Shown here one piece after another: positions 1-11,282 of a DNA stretch of 64,000 bases (position 1 is the stretch's first letter; every line of letters begins with the position of its first letter). The stretch covers positions 454,741 through 518,740 of the forward strand of contig JAKJXP020000023.1 in assembly GCA_022225965.2 (NCBI GenBank), written 5' to 3'. The position numbers and the translations under genes were made by a program. The notes below the pieces were generated by a model. It did no database searches and was not told where the DNA came from. It was given only the letters and a program-made list of their open reading frames with translations. The DNA comes from Diatrype stigma (taxonomy: Eukaryota; Ascomycota; Sordariomycetes; Xylariales; Diatrypaceae).

Positions 1-395
1 TACGAAGTAGAGGGGGAGGTTACAGGGCAGCAGCTGGGCAGGAGGGTGGTAAGGGGGGCAAGGGGAGCAAGGGGGCGTTATGGCTGGTTTTAGCGGGGCA
101 GTTGGGACCACAAGCCACTGCCCAGCGCTGCCTCAGAGCTGAGATACCTAACCACTAGAGGTAGCTAAGCCTCACCGCCCTGGAGACCGCCCTAGAACTG
201 CCGGATATATTATTCATCTCCACTTAATTTTGCGATTTTTCGATTGACCAAGTACAGACGGGAGCCACTGCAGGTACAGAGCCAGGCACTTCGCAGACAG
301 TAGCAGCACTCGCCCGGTCCAAAATTCGATCACTGAACTCATCACACGCTCGCTTCACTACCCAAACCCTCGGCCGTAGTGAGGGACGAGTCAAA
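1..395. other. Intergenic, ESF1 upstream region
   Basis: No gene is supported here. The first 120 bases are strongly G-rich on the plus strand, with many short G runs. The rest should hold the ESF1 promoter and 5' leader, ending in AAAATG at the start codon. Confidence 0.5.
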
Positions 396-2603
396 ATGCC
401 GAAAAGGTCCTCTGAGAAGCAAGATGCTTCGTCGTCAGGCCCCGTAAAGGATGCACGATTCGCCAACTTCGAGTCGAATCCTCGTTTCAAGCTCCCCTCG
501 AAGAAGCATAACAAGACCGTCATCGACAAGCGCTTCTCGCGCATGCTTAAGGATGAGGACTTCATCGCCACCGCCAAGGTCGACAGGTACGGTCGGAAGC
601 TGAAATCCGACAACAAAAAGAAGGCGTTGAAACGCATCTACCGGGCAGAGGATGACGACGACGAAGACGAGAAGGATGCCGAGGTCGAAGACGACGATGT
701 GGTCCAGCGTGAACTCCAGAAGGCCGATACGAAAATTGACCCGGCTCGTGGTGGAGGCTTTTCAGAATCGGATTCGGATTCGGATTCTGACGAAGAGGTC
801 GAGGAAGAGAAGGTAGAGGCTGAGGTCGACAATTCAGCAAGCATGCAGAGACTGCGTGATGCGCAAGCAGATGTTGAGACCGGAGAGGTTACCAAACGGA
901 TAGCCATCGTCAATCTCGACTGGGATCACATCAAATCGACAGACTTAATGGCATTATTCTCAAGCTTCGCTCCGAAAGGGGGTCGAATCGAGCGGGTATC
1001 CATCTATCCCAGCGAATTCGGAAAAGAAAGAATGCAGAGAGAGGAGCTCGAGGGACCTCCAAAGGAGATATTTAAAAAGGGGGGCCAGTCTAAAGAAGAG
1101 GAGTCGGAACCAGATTCGGAGGACGATAGCGACGAGGATAACGATGAAGACGAAGACGACGACGAGCAAATCAAAAAGGAGATAATCAAGGAAGGAGACG
1201 AGGACGATTTCGACAGCGACGCTCTCCGAGCTTATCAGCTCGATCGGTTACGATACTATTATGCTGTCATGGTCTGCTCCGACACCAGCACGGCACAGAA
1301 GATATACGATGCGACTGATGGCACGGAATATCAAGCGTCTTCAAATTTTATCGACCTGCGGTTCATCCCGGATGATGTCACATTCGACGACGAGCCGAGG
1401 GACGAATGCGACCAGATCGGAGCGGACTACAAACCCACCGAATTCATAACGGACGCCCTACAACACTCCAAAGTCAAACTCACCTGGGACATGCACCCGG
1501 AGGAACTAGCGCGGAAAGAAGAGATCAAGCGAGCATTTAGTGGAAGCCGAGCGGAACTGGAAGAGAACGACATGCGAGCATATCTTGCCAGCGACAGCGA
1601 AGACGATGATGGGCAGGCAGAGGAGGCAGATGCGGCAGAGGACCAGCCCAAGCTGTCGAAGAAGGAATTGAAGGCGCAGAAAATGCGGGAGCTGCTAGGC
1701 CTAGGTGCCGAGCCCCTGGCAAAGCCGTCAAAATCCGGCCCCGTAGGCGATATGCAGATTACCTTCACTCCTGCCTTGATGGGCGGGGAGAAGAAGAAGA
1801 AGGAACCCGGCGCCGAGGAGACCACCTTGGAGAAGTACATGCGCAAGGAGCGCGAGAGGAAGGCCAAGAAGAAGGAGATGGCCGTTGCGAAGCGCAACGG
1901 AGTGGATCCGGATGCCGATGCGGTGGAAGAGGAAGGGGGGGATGAGTCGGCCAAGGAAGATGGAGACGATCTTGGCTTCAACGACCCGTTCTTCACCGCC
2001 GATGAGCCGACCACGAAAGCACCCGGGGCGAAGAGCTCCGAGCGAAAGGAGGAGCGCCTCCGGCGGCGCGAGGCGAAGGCGGCCGAGGCGGCCGCGGCTG
2101 CCGCCGAGCGCGCGCAGCTCGAGGAGATCATGGAGGACGGCACGCGGGACGCCGAGGCCGGGCGCCTGGGCCACTTCGACATCAACGAGATCCGGAAGGC
2201 GGAGAAGCTGAAGGCGAAGAAGCTGCTCAAGAAGAAGCTGAAGGGGAAGAAGAAGGGGGCGGAGGACCAAGGGGGCGCCGCCCTGCAGGAGGGCTTCCAG
2301 GTGGACGTGGCCGACGACCGGTTCGCCAAGCTCTTCCAGGACGAGAAGTTCGCCATCGACCCGTCGCACCCGCACTTCAAGGCCACGGAGGGCATGAAGT
2401 CGATCCTGGAGGCGGGTCGGAAGAAGCGGAAGCTGGGAGAGGACGACGACGGCGAGGAGCGGCGGCGGAAGAAGGAGGAGAAAGGGGTGACGAAGGAAAA
2501 GAAGAGCAAGAAGCAGAAAGTAGCGGAGCAGCCGAACGATGATCTCGCGGCCCTGGTCGAGTCGGTGAGACGGAAGGCTAAGAGTAAGAGGAAAGAAGAC
2601 TAG
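396..2603 (+). CDS. esf1: ESF1-like pre-rRNA processing protein
   Basis: Intronless 735-codon gene. The product matches Esf1, a nucleolar protein that associates with U3 snoRNA and the small-subunit processome and is needed for early 18S rRNA cleavages. Visible features are an N-terminal basic segment with DRYGRKL, long Asp/Glu/Ser runs (about residues 85-140 and 235-270), a central conserved domain beginning near RIAIVNLDWDHI (about 170) and containing RVSIYPSEFGKERM, and Lys/Arg-rich coiled segments. The C-terminal NUC153-type block reads DDRFAKLFQDEKFAIDPSHP (about 650-670), followed by a basic tail. The alternating acidic and basic low complexity is typical of nucleolar assembly factors. 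The start is the first ATG after in-frame stops, in AAAATG context. Length and domain order agree with the family. Confidence 0.93.
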   Translation: MPKRSSEKQDASSSGPVKDARFANFESNPRFKLPSKKHNKTVIDKRFSRMLKDEDFIATAKVDRYGRKLKSDNKKKALKRIYRAEDDDDEDEKDAEVEDDDVVQRELQKADTKIDPARGGGFSESDSDSDSDEEVEEEKVEAEVDNSASMQRLRDAQADVETGEVTKRIAIVNLDWDHIKSTDLMALFSSFAPKGGRIERVSIYPSEFGKERMQREELEGPPKEIFKKGGQSKEEESEPDSEDDSDEDNDEDEDDDEQIKKEIIKEGDEDDFDSDALRAYQLDRLRYYYAVMVCSDTSTAQKIYDATDGTEYQASSNFIDLRFIPDDVTFDDEPRDECDQIGADYKPTEFITDALQHSKVKLTWDMHPEELARKEEIKRAFSGSRAELEENDMRAYLASDSEDDDGQAEEADAAEDQPKLSKKELKAQKMRELLGLGAEPLAKPSKSGPVGDMQITFTPALMGGEKKKKEPGAEETTLEKYMRKERERKAKKKEMAVAKRNGVDPDADAVEEEGGDESAKEDGDDLGFNDPFFTADEPTTKAPGAKSSERKEERLRRREAKAAEAAAAAAERAQLEEIMEDGTRDAEAGRLGHFDINEIRKAEKLKAKKLLKKKLKGKKKGAEDQGGAALQEGFQVDVADDRFAKLFQDEKFAIDPSHPHFKATEGMKSILEAGRKKRKLGEDDDGEERRRKKEEKGVTKEKKSKKQKVAEQPNDDLAALVESVRRKAKSKRKED

Positions 2604-3153
2604 GTTTAGTTCTGTTCAATAATACCTGCGCAGAGGAACATTTTGTCCAACAGCTTATTGATCTTTGTCTTTCCTGAAAAGATGGCAGCATTGCTGTTGC
2701 AGCTTCCTCCGCCTGTCCTGTGAATGTTTACTAACGGTCATCCTCCCATGCATAGTACTGGGATAAGCGCCACCACTTCAATACTTGTGCAATGCGCACT
2801 TTCTCATTTGTCCCTAAGAAGCACCCACACAAAGAAATATAACCCCTCGATGCTCATGCTTCGTACCTAATTGGTGTTTCTTATTGACTTCAGTCAGTTC
2901 GGCCAAGAGAGTTGAATAAAGCGATCTCGATGACCCACTTAACCTAGATAAGATACCGGAGCTTCTTAGCTCGAAATCTTCCCGTACCTTTACAACCAAC
3001 GCAACTGAAAGCACTTCATCGTTTCATCCCCTTGACCCTTCACTCTAGGGAAAGACGGGCGAGCTAAATCTGTCACTTCTCACTCTTTCACGGATCAAGA
3101 TACCACTAATTAATTAATTGGTTGATTGATTCATATACTCCAGGTCTAACACG
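2604..3153. other. Intergenic, ESF1 3' region and POP5 promoter
   Basis: No gene seen. It contains the ESF1 3' end and the upstream region of POP5, including an AT-rich TTAATTAATTAATTGG-type tract near 3106-3125, about 30 bases before the POP5 start. Confidence 0.5.
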
Positions 3154-3803
3154 ATGGTGCGCATCAAAGAACGCTACCTCTTGGTGAACCTCCTGTATCC
3201 CAGCGAGCTAGGCACCAAGCCCGGCGTCCCCGATCTCGTAGCACTCAACCAGCCCACCACGGATGCGCTCTCGCCCCAGGCCCTCCTGAGGGGCATACGC
3301 GCCGAGGTCGCGAACCTGTTCGGGGATTACGGTTCGGGTGCCGTGGAAGGCGGCAGCCTTGTAGGTTAGTCAGCTCCTTTTTGGCATAACTAGTAATACG
3401 AACACCCAAGGCTCACATCACATCACATGATCTGCTAGTCAAGTACCTGTCTCCAGCAACCTCCACGTTCATCTTGCGGGTCTCGCGCGCGCACTTCCGC
3501 TTGGTATGGGCGGCCCTCACCTTCATGGGCTGTGTCCCCGTCAGGAACGGCAAGCCCTGCACCTTCCGAGTCGTGCACGTGAGCGGTACCATCCGCAAAG
3601 TGGAGGAGGAAGCCGTCCGTCGCGCGCGAAACCTCTGCTTCGCTGTCCGCGATGGACAGAGTGAGAAAGTCGAGGATCCTCTTGGTAACTTGTTCTCGAG
3701 CACCGCGTCCAAACGGCCCACCCGAGAAGTTACCATGAGGGGTGTACCAGCAGACGAAGGCGACGGCAGTGATGCCGAGATGGGAGAAGCCAGCGACGGC
3801 TGA
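3154..3803 (+). CDS. pop5: RNase P/MRP subunit Pop5
   Basis: Two exons, 3154-3364 and 3439-3803. The 74-nt intron has a GTTAGT donor and CTGCTAG acceptor, and the product is 191 aa. Pop5 is a protein subunit shared by RNase P (tRNA 5' maturation) and RNase MRP (rRNA processing). The N-terminus MVRIKERYLLVNLLYP and the sequence restored across the junction (GSLVVKYLSPAT, then FRLVWAALTFM) are characteristic of the Rpp14/Pop5 family. The last 25 residues are an acidic Asp/Glu/Ser tail, common in fungal members. The exon 1 frame runs into a stop three codons past the donor, so splicing is required. The stop lies only 14 bases from the stop of the convergent GPN2 gene. Confidence 0.92.
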
Positions 3804-3817
3804 AAGGGTCAGGTGTA

Positions 3818-5034
3818 TCACTGTTTCTTCCTCACCACCTTGACACCGCTATCCGTGGTTGGCGGTGGGGGTAGACCGTCGAACTCGTCATCGTCGTCGG
3901 GAATCAAATCTGGAGTGCCAGTGCCAGTGCCAGCGTCGCCCGCGTGCCGGTCGAGCTGCTCTTCCCATTCCTTCTGCTCCACGGTATCGTATTCCTCTTT
4001 CGCATCAATCCAGCGTTCCTGGATATCGTGGACCTCCATCAACGAGCCTTCGTTGCGCATGGCGATCTGCCAAACAGTATCGTTGGCCCCCTCGGCACTA
4101 CCAAATACGTATCCTCCAGCACGGTCGATCACGCGCAATAGATGCATGATGCTCTTCTTGTTCTCCACGGCTAGTACTTCGAAACGCACCAAGGAAAAGT
4201 TCTCGACGAGGTCTGCGATGGTCTGGTTTAGGCGGCCGAATTTATCGCTTCTCAGAACGGGCGACTCGTCTTCAAGATGCGGCAAGAGATAACCCAGGTC
4301 TTGAACTTCGGTATAGAAATCTAGGTTGAAGGGAAGGGGGTCGTATGAGGCGACCTTGTCGATCTTGGTGAGGACGTTGATGTGAGGGAGGTCCATCTGC
4401 AGCATGGCGCGAAGAGTGAGAAGGAGGTTGGAGATGTAAAGGGATGGCTGTGTAAGACAAAAGCTATCGGATAGGTGGACGACCACGAGCTGTGTCCAGT
4501 TAGTCATAAAGCTAATAGGTAATGTAGTTGTGTAGGTATGCATAAGCCTGCCTGCTTACTACTTACCCTATATCCCATTTTCTGAATCTTGAAGAAGATA
4601 TTGCGAAGCGAGTTATGATGCGTGTACAATTCAACCTGGCCAGGGCAATCAAAGAGCACATACGACTCCTCCAACTCTTTCAACCCGTTCTCCAACCATT
4701 CCATATTGTTCTCGAGCTCTTCGAACGCATATAGGACGCCGCCGTTGGGGCCAAGTTGATCGTCGGACATAATCTCCTCCAGCGTAATAAGACTGCGTAT
4801 GTCTAAGGCACAAGGGTAATTCGTCTTGTCGTTGGCGGGATCTAGGTTGACTACAGAGCACTCTCGCCCGATAGCTCCCATGAACTGGTGCACTATAAGA
4901 TGACAGATTTAGCATTGTGAAGCCTGCCAAACACGTCTTGCCCTGGAGAGAAAGAGACACTCAAGCTTACTTCCATCACAGTAGGTGCTCTTGCCTGAGC
5001 CGGGACTACCCAGGACGAGCTGCGCAAAAGGCAT
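3818..5034 (-). CDS. gpn2: GPN-loop GTPase 2
   Basis: Three exons on the minus strand (5034-4971, 4892-4567, 4489-3818) joined by introns of 78 and 77 nt, giving 353 aa. GPN-loop GTPases act in nuclear import and assembly of RNA polymerase II and III. Exon 1 holds the P-loop GSPGSGKST (residues 9-17). Exon 2 opens with MHQFMGAIGR and contains the GPN-family hallmark region NLDPAND followed by YPCALDIR, then FDCPGQVELYTHH, the G3 switch. Exon 3 has the G4-like LTKIDK and ends in an acidic, proline-rich tail. The codon ATG in CDGMHQF is split by intron 1 (A|TG), and the restored protein is continuous, which supports the junctions. Upstream, 617 bp separates it from the divergent BUB3. Confidence 0.93.
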
Positions 5035-5651
5035 CTCGGCGGAGGTGCGTTGATGAATCACGGCTGGTGAGGCTATGGAGAATTTGATATCATGAAAAGC
5101 TGTCGGCGACAAGTTATTCGGGGCAAGAAGTTCTTGCTAGCCTTGATGATGAAAGAGTATGTGGCTTGAAGCTCATCAATAGAAGCTCTGGTGCCCCGCG
5201 ATACGGCCGTAGGTACGAAGAGGTAGTACCTGTAAGAAGTACAAAGCAGGTACCCATATATCCTCACTGCCCCTCCATTTATAATGGAACGATCCACTAA
5301 ATATCCGTCCCAATATCGCCAACCTTAAAATCTGACGCCTAAAGGCTAAAGGTTACGATAAGTCTAAGATAAGCAGGCGGTAAAAAATGGCAACCTTTGT
5401 ATGTGGAGCTCACCTGCAATGGGCATACCTTAATGTTTACTTACCCGGCTTACCTAACCTTGCATGAGCTTCAGATGTTGATTTCTGTCTAGCAGCGGTA
5501 CGTAGGTACTTACCACTACCTCATATCCATATTCCATCTGGCATCTGATCTGATCCCACGACTACTCAAATAATTCCATTGACATAGGAGGTCGTCGATT
5601 TTTCATCCCTATAGAACTCTAGTAACTGTTTGTCCATATCAGATCTACAAA
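5035..5651. promoter_or_regulatory. Divergent GPN2/BUB3 intergenic region
   Basis: A 617-bp spacer between the divergently transcribed GPN2 (leftwards) and BUB3 (rightwards), so it should carry both promoters. It is AT-richer than the flanking exons. I recognise no specific factor site and no gene. Confidence 0.55.
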
Positions 5652-6976
5652 ATGGCGCCAGGTAAGCTCCATGCTCCCATCCCCTCATTGCTGTCGTCCT
5701 CTGTTGTTGTCGTGGTAGAAAGAAACATGGAAGCTCGAGTAGCTAACGCTGCGCCATTCCTTTGGTCGTAACCAGCTTCCCAGTTCGAGCTCGCGCAACC
5801 CCCGAACGATGCCATCTCGTCGCTTGTGTTTGCGCCCGAGTCGCCCGCGCGGCTGCTTGTTTCCTCATGGGACAAGAACGTCTACCTGTACGACACGCAA
5901 GGCGAGACCGAGGGCGAGGGCGAGGCCGGCCACGGCCTTCTGATACGGACATTCGAACACCGCGCCCCCGTCATGGATGTCTGCTTCGGTTCCAATGACA
6001 ACGAGGCCTTCAGCGCCGGCATGGACTGGCAGGTCAAGCGCATCGATCTCGAGACCGGCGAGCAGACCGTCTTGAGCAAACACAGCGCTCCCGTGAGAAG
6101 AGTTGTGTATAGCCGGGAACATTGTAGGTTCACTTTCTTTGCTGCGGCTACTGCTCACTCTATTCCTCAATGCCGCGGGAGGCCCAACTATTCTATGAAA
6201 CGGAACTGAACTGAACTGAACTAACACGGATCGCGCTGCGTGCAAAAGCTCTCCTCATCTCCGCCTCCTGGGACGGCAACCTCCACGTACACAACAACCC
6301 GTCATCGCCGAACCCTCCATCACCACCGCTCGCCATCCCGCTCCCCGGCAAGCCCCACGCGATGGCCGCCAGCCCCTCCAAGGTCATCGTCGCCATGACC
6401 TCGCGACTCGTGCACATCTACGACCTCGCGACGCTGGCGGCGGCGGCGGCGGCCGGCCCGTCGGCGACCCCGCCCCAGCCCTGGCAGCAGCGCGAGTCGT
6501 CGCTCAAGTTCCTGACGCGGGCCGTGGCGGCGATGCCGACGGACGCGGGGTACGCGACGTCGTCGATCGAGGGCCGGGTGGCGGTGGAGTGGTTCGACGC
6601 GTCGGCGGAGTCGCAGGCGCGCAAGTACGCCTTCAAGTGCCACCGGCAGCAGCAGGCGGAGAACGGCGGGAGCACGGACGTGGTGTACCCGGTCAACGCG
6701 CTGGCCTTCCACCCCACGTACGGCACGTTCGCGAGCGGCGGCGGCGACGCCACCGCCGCCCTGTGGGACGCCGAGGCCAAGCGCCGCATGAAGGTCTACC
6801 CGCGCTTCCCCGACAGCGTCGCCGCCCTGGCCTTCTCCGCCGACGGCCGCTACCTCGCCGTCGCCGTCTGCCCCGGCTTCGAGTCCGGCATGGAGGACTA
6901 CAGCGGCGAGGGCCGCACCAAGATCCTGGTCCGCGAGCTGAGCGAGACCGAGGCGAAGCCCAAGGGCGCGAAGTGA
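5652..6976 (+). CDS. bub3: Mitotic checkpoint protein Bub3 (WD40)
   Basis: Three exons, 5652-5661, 5776-6123 and 6249-6976, giving 361 aa. Bub3 is a seven-bladed WD40 propeller that binds phosphorylated MELT motifs on the kinetochore scaffold Spc105/KNL1 and recruits Bub1 and Mad3. The family signatures are clear: SWDKNVYLYD, DWQVKRIDLETGEQ, ISASWDGNLHV, SIEGRVAVEWF, YPVNALAFHP plus FASGGGDATAALWD, and a final blade with YLAVAV. Exon 1 is only 10 nt (ATG GCG CCA G). The GTAAGC donor and the acceptor at 5775 restore MAPASQFELAQPP. Intron 2 carries an AACTG pentamer run followed by CTAAC, its likely branch site. An Ala-rich loop near 6436-6470 and the C-terminal Lys tail are local additions. 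Confidence 0.93.
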
Positions 6977-7809
6977 GGAAGGCGGCTGGGAGCGAGGTGT
7001 GGTGCGATGAGATTAGATGAGATGAGATCAGATGGGATGGGATGGAATGATAAAAGAGAACAAAAAGGAAGAAAGCTTCAATCTCTATTAATAAGTGTAT
7101 GTAGGGTACACACCGTCTCTGGATGAGTGAGATCTATCCTACCTCCCGAGGTTTTTCTCTCTCCCTGTTATGTATGTATCTACCTGCCTACTTAGATAGG
7201 CAGCTCAAGTACCTATACTAAGCGTTGGTACTGGCTGGCTGGCTGGCGTTCAGAGGGGGAAATCATCATGATTTTTTTTATTTGCACATTGTCGATCTCG
7301 ATTTCCATGATCCAGTCCCTAGGCACCTTAGTATGCTTCTTTCCTCTATATATAGTTCCGAGCTTCAAGTTCAAACCCGCCCTACGTCATTTTGACCCGA
7401 GCCTACCTCTCAGCTTGTGTCCGATGCTTCGGAACTCGAGAACAAAAAATAAAAAGAGACTTGTTTGTATGTTTTATTCTGGCGATTTGATGCTGTAATT
7501 ACTTATAGTCATGGTAATGAGGATCTTTTATATCCAATTCGATAGCATTAAGCTGCGTATTTGTTAGGTAAAAAGTAAGTATGTAGTTCAAAGTCGGCGG
7601 CAACTCTTCTGTATGCCCCGCACTATACAAATACCGTTTACCTACACAATGAACAGTAAACCGAACCAGCCCATTTCCCTATGCATAACATAATATCATC
7701 TCGATCTCAACTTCATGTATATACTTGTACTTGATACATTCTAATCTACCTTTCTTCTTTTACATAATCTCGTAACTGTGGCTCTATAGGGGTCCGTCAG
7801 ATTCAAAAG
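6977..7809. other. Intergenic, BUB3 3' region and MoCo gene promoter
   Basis: No gene is supported. Just after BUB3, positions about 7005-7050 are a purine-rich GATGA/GATGG simple repeat. CTGG tetramers occur near 7228-7245. The remainder is AT-rich and includes the presumed upstream region of the molybdenum-cofactor gene. Confidence 0.5.
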
Positions 7810-10255
7810 ATGGCCAGTGACGCCCTGAAAGTCGCTCTCCTTATCGTATCCACCACCGCAGCTAAGGACCCCTCGACAGATGCGTCAGCGGTAGCATTGG
7901 GCGAGGTCCTGGACAAGGAAGGTGGCGGGAAATGGAGGCTCGTAGACATCAATATTGTCCCTGACGTGGTCACGCAGATCCAGCGGCAGATCATGCTATG
8001 GGCGGATGTTGCGACAGAAATCAACCTTATCCTGACGACCGGAGGCACCGGCTTCGCCACGGCAGACAATACCCCTGAGGTAAGTGAGTGCTACCTTTTT
8101 GGTTAAATCATATTACGTATATCCCCTCACCACAGAAACACACTTCAGGTTCAGATTACTAAAGGCACACATCGCTAACATAACTCAAAGGCTGTAGCAG
8201 CGTTGCTTCACAAACCGGCACCAGGCCTAGTGCATGGGATGCTCGCAGCTTCTTTGAGCGTCACACCTTGTAAGGAGCGAACGAAACCCGGTCCACTACT
8301 ACTATCGGGCCTGTACTGGAGTGGAGTGGCTAATCAGAAAACTTAACTTAGTCGCCATGATGTCCCGGCCCGTCGCCGGTGTCCGCAACAAATCCGTGGT
8401 CATCACACTCCCGGGGTCGCCCAAGGGCGCTAGGGAGAACCTACAAGCCGTCCTGAAGACGCTGCCGCATGCTTGTCTCCAGGCGGCCGGGCTGGACTCG
8501 AGGACGCTACACGCGGGCGGCATCAAGAAGCTAGAAGCCGAGGCAGGCATTGCCTCCGGCGGTAGCGTTAGTGGTAGTAGCAGTGGCGGGCATTCGCACT
8601 CCCATCACAGCCACGGCCATAGCCACGGTCACGATCACAGTCATAAATACGGGCATTCCCACGGCCACGGCCACGGTCACGGGAATCTCGTACGTCACAC
8701 GGCACCCAGCAGCAGCGGCTCGAACCCGCTGTCCAACGACCCGAAGCTCGGCCCCAGCCGGCGCAACCGCGAGTCGCCGTACCCCATGCTCTCGGTCGAG
8801 GAGGCGCTCGAGAAGATCCGGCAGCACACGCCGGCGCCGCAGGTCGTGGTCTCCAAGGTAGACAGCAGCTCGCTGCCCGGCGCCGTGCTGGCCGAGGACG
8901 TCGTGGCCCGGGAGAACGTGCCGGCGTTCCGGGCGAGCATCGTTGACGGGTACGCGGTCGTCGTGCCCAAGAAGACGAAGGACAACAACGACGAGGATGG
9001 CAGCAGCAGTAACAGCAGCATGCGCGGCGTCTACCCCGTGGTGTCGGTCTCGCACGCGGCTCCCGGGGAGGCGATGGAGCCGCTCCGCGAGGGCCAGGTG
9101 GCGCGGATCACGACGGGCGCGCCGCTGCCGCCCGGCGCCACCTCCGTGGTCATGGTCGAGGACACGGTGCTGCGGACGCTGGCGGACGACGGGAAGGAGG
9201 AGAAGGAGATCGAGATCCTGGCGGACGAGGGCGCGCCTCCCGTCCGCGAGGGCGAGAACATCCGCGAGGTCGGCAGCGACATCCGCGCCGGCGAGACCGT
9301 CCTGCGCCGCGGCGAGCGCGTCTCCGCCGTCGGCGGCGAGATCGGGCTGCTGGCCGCGGTCGGCGCCGCCGAGGTGCGCACGTACCGGAGGCCCGTGGTC
9401 GGCGTGCTCTCGACGGGGGACGAGATCGTGGATCTGCACGCGCCTGCCACCGACGACGAGGGTGATAGCACTGGTGAAAAGGGACAAGGGCGGAAACAGA
9501 GGACCCTGAGACCGGGCGAGGTCCGCGACTCGAACCGGCCGGCCCTGCTCGCGGCGGCGGCCGAGCGCGGCTTCCCCACCGTCGACCTGGGCATCGCGGC
9601 CGACAAGCCGGGCGCGCTCGAGGCGGCGCTCCGCGACGCGCTGCGCCGCGTCGACGTGCTCATCACCACGGGCGGCGTCTCCATGGGCGAGCTGGACCTG
9701 CTCAAGCCGACGGTCGAGCGCGCCCTCGGCGGCACCGTGCACTTCGGCCGCGTGGCCATGAAGCCCGGCAAGCCGACCACGTTCGCCACCGTGCCCGTGA
9801 AGGACGTAGTCCCCGTCACCAGCACTACCGAAGCCGAAGCCGAAGCGGGACCCGGCACGCGGCGCAGCGACCGCCTCGTCTTCGGCCTCCCCGGCAACCC
9901 GGCCTCGGCGCTCGTCACGTTCCACCTGTTCGCGCTGCCGGCGCTGCACCGGCTGGCGGGATACCCGGAGCCGCGCGTGGGCCTGCCGCGCGTTCCCGGC
10001 GTCGCGCTCGCCCACGACTTCGCCCTCGACCGCGCCCGCCCCGAGCTCCACCGCGCGGTCGTCTCCGTCTCCGTCTCCGTCTCCGGCGGCCTGGAGGCGT
10101 CGAGCACCGGCGGCCAGCGCAGCTCGCGCGTCGGCAGCCTGCGCGGCGCCAACGCGCTGCTGTGCCTGCCGAGGGGCGAGGGGCCGCTGAGGAAGGGGGA
10201 GCGGGTCGATGCGCTGCTGATGGGGGAGATTGGGGTTGGGGGTGCCCATAGTTAG
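7810..10255 (+). CDS. cnxE: Molybdenum cofactor enzyme, MogA-MoeA fusion (gephyrin/CnxE type)
   Basis: Three exons (7810-8079, 8191-8269, 8352-10255), 750 aa. The protein fuses the two last enzymes of molybdenum cofactor synthesis: an N-terminal MogA-like domain that adenylylates molybdopterin and a C-terminal MoeA-like domain that inserts molybdate. The cofactor serves nitrate reductase and other molybdoenzymes. The N-domain shows LILTTGGTGFA (residues 73-83), the PGLVHGML segment, and the junction-restored VTPFAMMSRPVAGVR. The MoeA part begins near residue 260 (YPMLSVEEAL) and contains ASIVDGYAV, STGDEIV, DSNRPALLAA, ITTGGVSMGELD and FGLPGNPASA. Between them is a His-rich linker (residues about 197-227, HSH/HGH repeats). 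The fusion and order are as in fungal CnxE/NIT-9, opposite to plant Cnx1, whose MoeA-like part is N-terminal. Confidence 0.92.
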
Positions 10256-11282
10256 CGAGTGAGAGCATGGATGGATGGGTTTTGAGGGCGCGGCTGTACC
10301 GAAGTGGATACTTTAGGTAAGGTAGACAAACCGGTGGTTGGCTTGATTATTCGAGTAAAATCTATGCTTCGTATGCCGGGATCGTATACTTAGGACGGGA
10401 GCAGCATACTTATTACGCTTACCATACTTACGTCGAATTTGATGACGAGGTCCTTGATAGGAGATTATGAAAGTGATGTAGAGTTTAAACGAATAGGATT
10501 CCTTCTCGTAGCAAAATGATGACGCCCGAATCTCGCCCTTGAATGTCCAGTGGAGTGCATCAATACGTGTCGTTATGTTGCGGGCACCCCCCTTTTCATG
10601 AAACGCTCTGAGATGATGGCGTGGTGCCTATCGAGGATAACAAGACGACCATCCCGATAACTATCTCGAACGTTTTGATGGCTAGTGAGGAAGGGTAATG
10701 GTAGCAAGAGGGTTTGATGTCCATTCTGGTTTAGACGAGAATTCAGCATATAGCTTTGATTTTCGAGCCCTCGGCCGACTGACTCTTATCAAGTTCATAG
10801 CTGGAGCATGAGGCCAACATCACGGCTCATGATTTTAGATTCGGTTTCGCAAATCACTTGGCATAACAAATACGTGTGCTTCACTGGTCAGGTAGCGATG
10901 AATTGTAACTTTATCCTGTTCTTTATGTAAAAGTCAATGCCGCAGGGTATCGGGGGAAAAACATGCATGCACGCAAACAATTGGTCCACGGTGCAAGGCC
11001 AACTTCAAACCGCCAACTCTCGGGGATCAACTCAAAGGCCACATCAGCAATCCCCCGCGCGCACCCGTTGATGCCTGAAACACCATGCGATGCCTCCATA
11101 GGCTGGCTGGCTGTCCGAGTTGCTGAGTTGCTGAGTTTGCCGCCCTAAATGCCTCCCTTCAGAAGCCTGCCTCCTTCTCCTTTAGTGACTATTGTTGATT
11201 GATATATAAATTCTATTGTTTGTTTGTTTTTCGCTTGTTTGTTTGCTTGGGGGCAGCCGAATGGTGTGAAACGACCTCTCTC
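10256..11282. other. Intergenic, 1.0 kb, no gene seen
   Basis: Lies between the MoCo gene and the convergent small secreted-protein gene. The reading frames are short and of atypical composition. A GCATGCATGCACGC-type purine/pyrimidine alternation sits near 10962-10976. No RNA gene or repeat is recognised. Confidence 0.5.

Noticed and set aside
1427..2509. Long antisense frame (360 codons) across ESF1
   Set aside because: It is the Ser/Leu-rich mirror of the Lys/Glu/Asp-rich ESF1 coding strand, with no domain or splice logic of its own.
8531..10249. 572-codon antisense frame over the molybdenum cofactor gene
   Set aside because: GC-rich codon bias opens other frames. The plus-strand protein has clear family motifs and the antisense product is compositional noise.
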